NCBI GenBank assembly: GCA_900545665.1
Contig: UQZU01000055.1
Coordinates: 1 to 5,415 of the forward strand
Direction: 5' to 3'
Length of the DNA stretch: 5,415 nt
DNA from: an uncultured Collinsella sp.
GTDB lineage: Bacteria > Actinomycetota > Coriobacteriia > Coriobacteriales > Coriobacteriaceae
In this document: positions 1 to 5,401 of the stretch, one piece after another
How the letters are laid out: every line of letters starts with the position of its first letter
Numbering within the stretch: the first letter of the stretch is position 1
The notes under the pieces: generated by a model
What the model saw: the letters and a program-made list of their open reading frames with translations, nothing else
Database searches by the model: none
What the model was told of the DNA's origin: nothing
Made by a program: the position numbers and the translations under genes

Positions 1-45
1 GATGCAGCGTAGTCTCGTGGGCTCGGAGATGTGTATAAGAGACAG
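1..45. other. Illumina Nextera adapter remnant (P7 end, i7 index, transposase adapter)
   Basis: Seen: bases 12-45 equal the Nextera read-2 transposase adapter, ending at 27-45 in the 19-bp Tn5 mosaic end AGATGTGTATAAGAGACAG. Bases 1-3 (GAT) match the end of the P7 flow-cell sequence. Bases 4-11 (GCAGCGTA) fill the i7 index slot and are the reverse complement of TACGCTGC, which I recall as a Nextera XT v2 index. This is library-construction DNA left in the assembly, not part of the genome and not a Tn5 insertion. The true genomic sequence starts at 46. Confidence 0.97.
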
Positions 46-416
46 CGGATGTGGTGCTCAAAATCGTCACGGAAACCGCGGATAGCCGTAAGCGCCATGG
101 CGCCGGCCTCGTAGCCGATGGCGCAGTCGCTCGAAAGATAGATGGTGCGGGCGGTGCGCTCGATCAGGTTGAGCGTGGACTCGTCGGCGCGGCCCTCGAG
201 CACATCGGCGAGCAGGTCACTCAGCGCGCTCAGGCCCACGCGGCAGGGCGTACACTTGCCGCAGCTCTGGGTGGAGCACAGGTTGACGAGCGCTGCCGTA
301 AACTCAACGGGACACGGGGCGAGCGAGCTCACCGCCAGACGGCGCCCGAGCGCATCGTGCAGGTCGTCCATGACGGCCTGAGCGTGGCTGCGTTCCATTA
401 CGTGCAGTCGTGCCAT
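46..416 (-). CDS. NuoF-type [4Fe-4S] domain protein, 3'-truncated (N-terminal 123 residues)
   Basis: Translating the minus strand from ATG 416 gives 123 codons before the adapter. The fragment matches the Fe-S region of NADH dehydrogenase subunit F (NuoF/HydB type). It has SCGKCTPCR with Cys52, Cys55 and Cys58, then a fourth ligand Cys98 forty residues later, and ends in AIRGFRDDFEHHI, close to the end of NuoF proteins. This domain would bind one [4Fe-4S] cluster and pass electrons from an NAD(P)H-flavin site. I chose ATG 416 because AGGGGA lies 4 nt upstream (421-426); an in-frame ATG at 431 has no such site. In ordinary NuoF this domain is C-terminal. Here it starts about 50 residues after the start codon, so the full protein probably continues into another module. 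I recall fusions to GltD-like FAD oxidoreductases, but that is inference. Reading on into the adapter would add a false tail, RCLLYTSPSPRDYAA. Confidence 0.85.
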
Positions 417-437
417 AAGATCCCCTCTCATGTGGCA

Positions 438-457
438 GCCCGGAGGCGAGGCCGGGC
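438..457 (-). promoter_or_regulatory. GC-rich stem-loop just upstream of the Fe-S gene
   Basis: GCCCGG (438-443) pairs perfectly with CCGGGC (452-457) across an 8-nt loop. It lies 21 nt before the ATG at 416, close to the ribosome binding site, so it could affect translation initiation. No U-run follows on either strand, which argues against a terminator. The role is inference. Confidence 0.25.
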
Positions 458-480
458 GAAAATGCTACACGCACAACACT

Positions 481-501
481 GACCTAAAAAGTTGTTAGGT
501 C
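481..501. repeat. Perfect 7-bp inverted repeat, possible operator or leader hairpin
   Basis: GACCTAA (481-487) and TTAGGTC (495-501) are perfect inverted arms around a 7-nt spacer. The site is 65-85 bases upstream of the Fe-S gene start, where an operator or 5'-UTR hairpin would be plausible. I recognise no specific regulator for it, and I found no convincing -35/-10 pair for this gene between 431 and 600. Confidence 0.35.
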
Positions 502-576
502 TCCACACGGTTCGGCAGGCGGTATAAAATGTCACCCTCAGCGGTGAAATAGAACATTACCGCAGATAAATGCCAT

Positions 577-600
577 ATTTGATAAAACGCGTTACCAAAT
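577..600. promoter_or_regulatory. 24-bp dyad, operator-like or second hairpin after the operon terminator
   Basis: The 24 bases are an imperfect dyad centred on a CG (588/589): ATTTG and CAAAT form the outer arms, with TAA and TTA further in. Nine of 12 position pairs are complementary. A palindrome with a central CG in an AT-rich context resembles LacI-family operators, and the site sits upstream of the Fe-S gene. An alternative reading exists: in the minus-strand RNA one mismatch becomes a G-U pair, giving a 9-bp stem with a 6-nt loop only 2 nt past the terminator hairpin. It does not fit the cre consensus well. DNA site and RNA hairpin cannot be told apart from sequence alone. Confidence 0.4.
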
Positions 601-602
601 GA

Positions 603-640
603 CAATGCCCCGCCCACGCAATCACGTGGACGGGGCATTG
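603..640 (-). terminator. Transcription terminator of the alpha-glucoside operon
   Basis: The hairpin begins 32 nt after the GH4 stop codon. CAATGCCCCG (603-612) pairs with CGGGGCATTG (631-640), and CCACG (614-618) pairs with CGTGG (625-629), leaving a 6-nt loop. Positions 613 and 630 are C and A on the plus strand but G and U in the minus-strand transcript, so only that transcript forms an unbroken 16-bp stem. The downstream tract (UCAUUUGG after the stem, or UUGUCAUUU if the last pairs open) is only moderately U-rich, so termination may be imperfect. Confidence 0.75.
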
Positions 641-672
641 CTCCAGGTATGCGGTCAGCGACCCTGTTGCTT

Positions 673-2055
673 TTACTTAAGCTCGGGCCAGTAACCCTTG
701 TTGGCCTCGATCATGTCGTCGAGAACCTCCTTGGCGACCTTCATCGACGGCACGGTCTTGTTGAGCGTAAAGGCCTTAAGCGCCTTCTCGTACGAGCCCT
801 CGATCGTAGCCTCGACAATGAGCTTCTCGGAGTTCAGCTGCTGCATCATGAGGCCCTGCTGGAACAGCGGAATGTTGTCGCGGCTGATGACCTCGGGGCC
901 GTTCTTGCCAATGTAGGCAGGCAGCTCGACCATAGCGTCGTAGGGCATGTTGGGGATGGCGCCCTTGTTCTCGCAAATGACCAGGAAACGCTGCTTGGTG
1001 TCGTTCTTCAGAGCGATGGCCAGGTCGGCAATCCAGTCGCCGTGGCTACCCGCATAGAACGTGCTCTCGTCGATCTCGCCCGTCTTCTCGTAGTGATCGA
1101 TACCATCAAAGAGGTTCTTCTCACGCGTCTCCTCAACCTCGTTAGCACGGGTGCGCTCGGGGTTGGAATGCTCGACGAACTCCTTCTGCTGCAGGTAGTA
1201 GTTCAGATACGTGTTGGGCAGGTACTCCGGGAAGCACTCCATGATCTCGTACTCGCCCTTCCAGACGTAGTACCAGCTGCCCTTGGTGTGGCGGTTCTGC
1301 TCGGGGTGCTCGTCGGTGGCCTCCTCGGGCTTCTTGGCCATCAGCGAGCCCATGCCCTTGAGGTAGGAATCGGGCAGCAGGATCTGGTGCTCCTTGATGT
1401 ACTCGCGCAGCTGCGGGAGCACCTCCTCGCCCTTGTGGCGGATCGAGGTGAACCAACCAAAGTGGTTGAGGCCAAAGTAATCGTACTCGACATCCTTCTT
1501 GTCGATATCGAGCGCGGCGCAAACCACGTCGATGATTGCGATCGGCATGTCGCAGATGTTGATGATGCGAGCGTTGGGACGCAGCACGCGGCAGCCCTCG
1601 GAAACGATGGCGGCAGGGTTGGAGTAGTTGAGAATCCAGTAGTCCTTCTTGGCGTACTTCTCAACGTCATCGATCAGCTCGACCATGGGGAAGATGGTGC
1701 GCATGCCGTAGGCAAGACCGCCGCAACCGCAAGTCTCCTGACCCACGCAGCCGTGACGCAGCGGAATCTTCTCGTCCTGCTCGCGCATGGCGTAGCCGCC
1801 CACGCGCATCTGGGCAAACACGAAGCTCGCGTCGGTAAAAGCCGTCTTCTTGTCGGTGGTCACCGTGAGCTTGATGTCCAAGCCGAGGTCCTCGTGCAAA
1901 ATCCAGTCCACGAGCACGCCGATCTTGCGCTGGCGCTCCTCGTTGATGTCGTACAGACGAATCTCGTCAACGTCGAGCTCGTCCTTGCGCAGGGCGATGG
2001 ACTTGACGATGCCGGGGGTAAAGGTGGATCCGCCACCACACAGAGTAATGATCAT
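673..2055 (-). CDS. glvA: 6-phospho-alpha-glucosidase (maltose-6'-phosphate glucosidase), GH4 family
   Basis: This 460-residue cytoplasmic enzyme would hydrolyse PTS-imported 6'-phospho-alpha-glucosides to glucose 6-phosphate and a sugar. It would use the GH4 mechanism, which needs NAD+ and a divalent metal such as Mn2+. Visible motifs: the Rossmann NAD loop GGGSTFTPG at residues 7-15; VGQETCG at 104-110; NYSNPA at 143-148; NICDMP at 166-171 with metal ligand Cys168 and Asp169; NHFGW at 197-201 with metal ligand His198; LPNTY at 279-283 with the likely catalytic Tyr283. CDMP marks alpha-specific GH4 enzymes, whereas beta-specific ones usually carry CN-x-P, so I favour maltose-type substrates. 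It resembles Bacillus GlvA, Klebsiella AglB and Fusobacterium MalH. The gene starts 3 nt after the EIICB stop, and its ribosome binding site AAGGAG (2065-2070) lies inside the end of EIICB, which suggests translational coupling. The 206-278 segment looks longer than in GlvA. Confidence 0.96.
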   Translation of the reverse strand: MIITLCGGGSTFTPGIVKSIALRKDELDVDEIRLYDINEERQRKIGVLVDWILHEDLGLDIKLTVTTDKKTAFTDASFVFAQMRVGGYAMREQDEKIPLRHGCVGQETCGCGGLAYGMRTIFPMVELIDDVEKYAKKDYWILNYSNPAAIVSEGCRVLRPNARIINICDMPIAIIDVVCAALDIDKKDVEYDYFGLNHFGWFTSIRHKGEEVLPQLREYIKEHQILLPDSYLKGMGSLMAKKPEEATDEHPEQNRHTKGSWYYVWKGEYEIMECFPEYLPNTYLNYYLQQKEFVEHSNPERTRANEVEETREKNLFDGIDHYEKTGEIDESTFYAGSHGDWIADLAIALKNDTKQRFLVICENKGAIPNMPYDAMVELPAYIGKNGPEVISRDNIPLFQQGLMMQQLNSEKLIVEATIEGSYEKALKAFTLNKTVPSMKVAKEVLDDMIEANKGYWPELK

Positions 2056-2058
2056 TGT

Positions 2059-3675
2059 TTACTGCTCCTTCTCAATTGCGTTTTCGACCTTGTCGCGCAT
2101 CTCGGCGACCTTCATGCCAAAGATGATCTGGATATTATTGCCGTTGCGGTTGATGCCGCTGTTGGGCACGTGGTTGATGAGGTCCTCATTGATGAGGTCC
2201 GGGTTCTTAACGTTCACGCGAAGACGCGTAAAGCAGTTCTCGAGCTCCTCGATGTTGTCCTTGCCACCAAGACCTGCGACCAGGTCGGCAATACCTGCAT
2301 CGACGCCCTCTGCGGGAGCTGCGGCAACAGCGCCCTGCTTCACCGCGACAGACGCGGCGGCCTCGCCCTCGGCAACGGACTCGGCGAGCTCGGACTCCTC
2401 CTCGCGACCAGGCGTGTGGAGGTTGAGCTTCTTAATAAGGAAGGTGAAGAGGAAGAAGTACAGAGCGGCGTTGACGACTCCGAGCACGAGCATAACCGGC
2501 CAGTTGGTCTTGTCGACACCGAGGACCAGGTTGGAAACCACGATGTTGATGATGCCGCCTGCAGTCGAAGCGGGCACGGAGAGAACCTTGAGCAGAACCA
2601 GGAAGATGCCGGAAAGAACCGAGTGAACGACAAAGAGCACGGGAGCGGCAAAGACAAAGAGGAAGTCCATGGGCTCGGTCACGCAGGAGAGCACGGCGGT
2701 GATGATCAGCGGGATGATAACGGCCTTGGTCTTATCCTTGTTTCCCTTGTAAGCGGTGACGATAAAGGCGAGACCGATACCGATGTAGGGCCATAGGTTG
2801 TTGAAGGTGTAGCTGTTGAAGTAGGTGCTATCGGAGAAGGGCTGACCCGTCATTGCCATCTCGGCAACACGGATGGGATAGGCGCCGGCGATAACCTGAT
2901 CACCCAGCGTAAGGGTGCCACCCACATCGGAGAACTGGAACGGGGTGTAGATGAGGTGGTGCAGACCGGTGGGAACGAGCAGCTTGTTGAGCATGCCGTA
3001 GATAAACAGACCGATGTTGCCCGACTCCTTAATGATGCCGGCAACGGAGGAGATGGCACCCTGAACCGGAGGCCAAACGATGCAGAAGCCAGCGCCCATG
3101 ATCCAGGAAATGATGATCATGATCAGGAACGGGAAGCGAACGCCCGAGAACATCGAAAGGGCAATGGGGAACTGTTTGTTCGAGTACTTGTTGAACACAG
3201 CACCGGTGATGCAACCGAGGATGATGCCGCCAAATACGCCGGTATCGAGTACCTGGATGCCCATAACGGTGGCCTGGCCGGTTCCGGTAAGGCCGAGCAT
3301 GCCGCTCGCATCGGCAAGAGAGCCGGTGGCGTTGAGCACGATGTTGTTAGCCTGCAGGAACAGGAAGAACGACATCAGGGCGATCAGCGAAGCATGGCCC
3401 TTGTTCTTCTTTGCCATGGCGCCGGCGATGCCCACGCAGAACAGAATCGAGAGGTTGTTGATGATAAACATCAGCGACTGATAGACAACGGCGCCCACAA
3501 GCTGGAACGGACCGGAGCCCAGTACGGGGACCAAAGCGCAGATGGTCTTGTTGGTCAGAATGATGCCCACGATGAGCAGGATGCCGGCAACCGAGAGGTA
3601 CATCATCGGCTGAACGATCGACTTCGCGAACACCTCCAACGGCGCTTTGAAATTGAACTTCTTTTTTGCGGTCAT
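2059..3675 (-). CDS. PTS EIICB permease, alpha-glucoside/maltose type (glucose superfamily)
   Basis: This 538-residue inner-membrane protein would import and phosphorylate an alpha-glucoside. Residues 12-415 form a polytopic EIIC domain with many hydrophobic segments (about 24-40, 68-87, 97-113, 146-161, 181-201, 221-235, 294-308, 318-332, 338-362, 393-413). It carries the conserved motifs PTGLHHLIYTPF (235-246) and CVTEPMDF (331-338). An Ala/Glu-rich linker (about 423-460) joins it to the EIIB domain, whose phosphorylated residue is Cys481 in NCFTRLR. There is no EIIA domain; the neighbouring gene at 4648-5160 can supply it. I chose ATG 3675 because AAGGGGAG (3683-3690) sits 7 nt upstream. 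An in-frame TTG at 3702 would place this site inside the coding region. Coupling with a GH4 alpha-enzyme supports an alpha-glucoside; the exact sugar cannot be read from sequence. The family also includes MalX, GlvC and AglA. Confidence 0.95.
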   Translation of the reverse strand: MTAKKKFNFKAPLEVFAKSIVQPMMYLSVAGILLIVGIILTNKTICALVPVLGSGPFQLVGAVVYQSLMFIINNLSILFCVGIAGAMAKKNKGHASLIALMSFFLFLQANNIVLNATGSLADASGMLGLTGTGQATVMGIQVLDTGVFGGIILGCITGAVFNKYSNKQFPIALSMFSGVRFPFLIMIIISWIMGAGFCIVWPPVQGAISSVAGIIKESGNIGLFIYGMLNKLLVPTGLHHLIYTPFQFSDVGGTLTLGDQVIAGAYPIRVAEMAMTGQPFSDSTYFNSYTFNNLWPYIGIGLAFIVTAYKGNKDKTKAVIIPLIITAVLSCVTEPMDFLFVFAAPVLFVVHSVLSGIFLVLLKVLSVPASTAGGIINIVVSNLVLGVDKTNWPVMLVLGVVNAALYFFLFTFLIKKLNLHTPGREEESELAESVAEGEAAASVAVKQGAVAAAPAEGVDAGIADLVAGLGGKDNIEELENCFTRLRVNVKNPDLINEDLINHVPNSGINRNGNNIQIIFGMKVAEMRDKVENAIEKEQ

Positions 3676-3714
3676 AGCGGTACTCCCCTTCCTTTTCCGC
3701 AAATTAAGACAGAT

Positions 3715-3767
3715 GTGCCCTAGACAAGACCGTGAGCCTTGCCTTATATCAATCGATGTGTGGGCAC
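3715..3767 (-). promoter_or_regulatory. Nested hairpin in the spacer upstream of EIICB
   Basis: The 99-nt spacer between the antiterminator stop and the EIICB start folds as RNA. GTGCCC (3715-3720) pairs with GGGCAC (3762-3767). Inside lies a 9-bp hairpin, 3722-3730 with 3736-3744, with a 5-nt loop. Two of its pairs are G-U in the minus-strand transcript and would be mismatches on the other strand, which fits an RNA made in operon direction. It could be a partial terminator, a processing or stability element, or a second antiterminator target. It does not match the classical LicT target sequence, and no clean U-run follows. Confidence 0.4.
3743..3751 (-). promoter_or_regulatory. Possible extended -10 element of an internal promoter
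   Basis: The minus strand reads TGATATAAG, i.e. TG-n-TATAAG, one base from an ideal extended -10. I see no good -35 box 17 nt upstream. If active it would start transcription near 3736 and produce EIICB and GH4 mRNA without the antiterminator gene. It overlaps the nested hairpin, so the two explanations compete. Confidence 0.2.
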
Positions 3768-3774
3768 GTTATGC

Positions 3775-4629
3775 CTAGAGACCAGGTTCTCCAAGCAGGT
3801 TAACAATGTGATATGCGAGATAACTCTTCTCGGCATCGGTAACGACAACGTTATAGGTAGACGACAAGTGGGCGGCTATGGCGTCCGCGCACGAGAATGC
3901 GCACGGATACGCCGTTTCATCGATTCGGAACAGCGCGTCTCCGTTGATTTGCCCGGCCGTAGGATCGAGCGCTCGCTGTGCGAAAAACTGTAGGTGACGA
4001 ACGAAACGTTCGTAAGGCAGCGAGGTGTCATCGAGGGTCGTGGCATAGCGCTCGGAAACAATCGCGAGCACGTCGCGAACAAGCTGGACCGAAACAATCA
4101 GACGGTCAGAGCGCTGCGGCATGGTGGCGTTGACGATATGCAGCGTAATGAAACCCTGCTCTTCCTCGCTCATCTGGATGCCCATATACTCCTTGATAAT
4201 CTGCAGCGCACGGCCCGCAAGTGCATACTCCTTGCGATAAAACTGCTGAATCTCGAGCAGCAACGGATTCTCACAGGGGACGCCCTTGCGCTCGCGCTCC
4301 AAAGCAAGGCTGATATGGTCTGCGAGAGCGATGAGAATCTTGTCATTGATATCGACATTGAGCTCTCGACGAAGCATCTGAACGATGTCCTCGGAAATCA
4401 CGAGGTTGACGGTGGGGATGGACTCTAAAAGATGTGCCAAGCGGTCGATCGTACGCGAATCCTGAGAAGTTCCCTCCTGCAACGCGTAGGTCTTTTCGAC
4501 TGATGCCTCGTCGATGGCATCGCCGGCATGACGGCCAAAGCAGAGGCCTCGACCGATGACGATGAGCTCGGAGCCATCGTCCGAAGTGACCATTGCGACG
4601 TTGTTGTTAAAAACTCGCTTGATAACCAC
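3775..4629 (-). CDS. licT: BglG/LicT-family transcriptional antiterminator (CAT-RBD + two PRDs)
   Basis: This 284-residue RNA-binding regulator would stabilise an antiterminator hairpin in a leader RNA so that transcription continues. The RNA-binding domain (1-55) keeps the residues I know from LicT: NNN at 8-10, GRG at 26-28 and Phe31. PRD1 (about 65-170) has His105 (LADHIS) and His164 (TLHIVN). PRD2 (about 175-284) has His212 (RFVRHLQFFAQR) and His274 (YLAYHI). All four phosphorylation histidines are present, so it should be inhibited through the cognate EII and activated through HPr in the usual way. Start: GTG 4629 gives MVIKRVFNNNV, aligning residue for residue with LicT (MKIAKVINNNV). 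In-frame GTGs at 4638 and 4641 would add three or four residues with no better ribosome site. The gene begins 18 nt after the EIIA stop. BglG-family proteins more often serve beta-glucoside or sucrose operons. Confidence 0.95.
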   Translation of the reverse strand: MVIKRVFNNNVAMVTSDDGSELIVIGRGLCFGRHAGDAIDEASVEKTYALQEGTSQDSRTIDRLAHLLESIPTVNLVISEDIVQMLRRELNVDINDKILIALADHISLALERERKGVPCENPLLLEIQQFYRKEYALAGRALQIIKEYMGIQMSEEEQGFITLHIVNATMPQRSDRLIVSVQLVRDVLAIVSERYATTLDDTSLPYERFVRHLQFFAQRALDPTAGQINGDALFRIDETAYPCAFSCADAIAAHLSSTYNVVVTDAEKSYLAYHIVNLLGEPGL

Positions 4630-4647
4630 GGTACCCACCACAAGAAT

Positions 4648-5160
4648 TTACTCGGAAAGCCAGATGACAGGCTCTTTAACAGCAACAGGGCCGGAAGCAT
4701 GCTCGCGAAGAGTCGAGTTCTCCGAACGCTCGCACACGATAACGAAGACCGTGGGATCAAAGCCGGCAGCGCGGACCGCGTCGAAATCGACCTCGACGAG
4801 GGGCTGGCCCGCGTCGACATGGTCACCCTGGGCAACAAGCGCATGGAAGCCCTTGCCCTCAAGTTTAACAGTGTCGATTCCGATATGCAGCATCACCTGA
4901 GCAGAGCTGTCGTCGGACATGATGCCCAGCGCGTGCTCAGTCGGAAACAGAGCCGCGACGGTGCCGGAAACAGGAGCGCACACCGTTCCCTCTTGGGGAG
5001 CCACGGCAACGCCATCGCCCACTGCACGGCTGCTAAAAGCGGGGTCATTGGTATTTTCTAGATGAACAAGCTCGCCGGAAACGGGAGCGAGGATTTCGAA
5101 CTCGGAAGCCGCAGTCGTCTGCTTATCCGAGCCACCCATTAGGCGAGAAAAGAAACCCAT
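4648..5160 (-). CDS. PTS EIIA component, glucose family (Crr-like)
   Basis: This 170-residue soluble cytoplasmic phosphocarrier would take phosphate from HPr-P and pass it to an EIIB cysteine, most likely Cys481 of the EIICB encoded here. It is a single EIIA-Glc domain like E. coli Crr. It begins MGFFSRL and shows ILAPVSGELV (23-32), the VGDG turn (47-50), APVSGTV (62-68), His76 in TEHALGI, and the phosphorylated His92 in LHIGIDTVKLEGKGF. Both active-site histidines are present and the length is normal. I chose ATG 5160 because AAGGGA (5170-5175) lies 9 nt upstream; the in-frame ATG at 5178 would put this site inside the gene. It is the first clear gene of the operon, 25 nt after a terminator-like hairpin. 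It might also serve other glucose-family EII proteins lacking their own EIIA. Confidence 0.94.
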   Translation of the reverse strand: MGFFSRLMGGSDKQTTAASEFEILAPVSGELVHLENTNDPAFSSRAVGDGVAVAPQEGTVCAPVSGTVAALFPTEHALGIMSDDSSAQVMLHIGIDTVKLEGKGFHALVAQGDHVDAGQPLVEVDFDAVRAAGFDPTVFVIVCERSENSTLREHASGPVAVKEPVIWLSE

Positions 5161-5185
5161 GGTGACATGTCCCTTCATAAATATA

Positions 5186-5248
5186 GCCCAACCAAAATCA
5201 ATTGAATGCGCCCATTGAGACACACCCGTTCAAAGACTTTGGTTAGGC
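5186..5248 (-). terminator. Leader terminator-like hairpin upstream of EIIA (candidate antitermination target)
   Basis: In the minus-strand RNA, bases 5248-5238 (GCCUAACCAAA) pair with 5196-5186 (UUUGGUUGGGC): 11 continuous pairs, one of them U-G where the plus strand shows a C-A mismatch. The 41-nt interior contains a further UUGAA/UUCAA pairing. The stem is followed directly by UAUAUUUAU (5185-5177), a loose U-rich tract, then the EIIA ribosome site. A long loop and mixed U tract make it weaker than textbook terminators. Its place before an operon that encodes its own antiterminator supports the reading. Confidence 0.45.
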
Positions 5249-5273
5249 CCACGTCCGAGGTGACTCGTTAACC
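5241..5273 (-). promoter_or_regulatory. Alternative (antiterminator-like) hairpin overlapping the leader terminator
   Basis: GGUUA (5273-5269) can pair with UAACC (5245-5241), enclosing a small hairpin CGAG-UCAC-CUCG (5267-5256). The UAACC strand is also part of the 5' arm of the terminator-like stem at 5186-5248, so only one of the two structures can form. This is the geometry of BglG/LicT antitermination. However, the sequence does not match the classical RAT (GGATTGTTAC...GGCAAAACC), so the assignment rests on geometry and context only. Confidence 0.4.
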
Positions 5274-5380
5274 TTCCGCATTTCTTTTACGGGGGTTATT
5301 GTAGACAAGCCCAAAGCCGGAACAATCATTATGACCGGTGAACGGTATTTTTTCTCCGATACCTTGATTATCAACTTCAT
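5243..5380 (-). CDS. Possible small ORF / leader peptide, 45 aa, unrecognised
   Basis: ATG 5380 is preceded at a 7-nt spacing by GGGAGGTG (5386-5393), which matches the ideal Shine-Dalgarno AGGAGGTG in 7 of 8 bases, the strongest such site in the window. The 45-residue product begins MKLIIKVSEKKYR, has a hydrophobic stretch SPVIMIVPALGL, and ends SPRTWA. Its TAA stop (5245-5243) falls in the strand shared by the two alternative leader hairpins, so a ribosome finishing here could influence which one forms. Against it: it uses ATA and other codons rare in the neighbours, and I know no homologue. The frame also stays open to the contig edge, so it could be the tail of a longer reading frame or chance. 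Confidence 0.3.
   Translation of the reverse strand: MKLIIKVSEKKYRSPVIMIVPALGLSTITPVKEMRKVNESPRTWA
5298..5325 (-). promoter_or_regulatory. Weak promoter candidate for the operon
   Basis: On the minus strand TTGTTC (5325-5320) and TACAAT (5303-5298) are separated by 16 nt. The -10 matches the consensus in 5 of 6 bases, the -35 in only 3. Transcription would start near 5291, just upstream of the alternative hairpins. It lies inside the possible small ORF, so both cannot be fully functional as drawn; the real promoter may lie beyond the contig end. Confidence 0.25.
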
Positions 5381-5401
5381 CCGAACACCTCCCACATTCA
5401 T

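Noticed and set aside
27..45. Tn5 mosaic end suggesting a transposon insertion
   Set aside because: It is flanked by adapter and index sequence in library order and no transposase or target duplication is present, so it comes from library tagmentation.
51..482. A 143-codon plus-strand frame near the contig start
   Set aside because: It is the mirror of the minus-strand NuoF-type gene, whose cysteine motifs and ribosome site are convincing. The plus frame shows no domain.
653..663. Small stem GGTC-AGC-GACC between the GH4 stop and the terminator
   Set aside because: Four base pairs with a 3-nt loop is expected by chance; the adjacent 16-bp hairpin explains the region.
649..2796. A 715-codon open frame on the plus strand across the GH4 gene and part of EIICB
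   Set aside because: It is antisense to two clearly conserved genes. Its translation is low-complexity (rich in L, V, D, H, G), as expected from the reverse of codon-biased GC-rich genes, and shows no recognisable domain.
2956..3723. A 255-codon plus-strand frame opposite EIICB
   Set aside because: It is antisense to conserved membrane-domain coding sequence, and its composition is that of a reversed hydrophobic protein.
5198..5211. Possible catabolite-responsive (cre) site around TGAATGCGCCCATT
   Set aside because: It breaks the cre consensus at four fixed positions and lies inside the leader hairpin region.
5334..5355. Possible plus-strand terminator (ACCG-GTGAA-CGGT followed by ATTTTTTCT)
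   Set aside because: The stem is only 4 bp and there is no plus-strand gene upstream for it to terminate.
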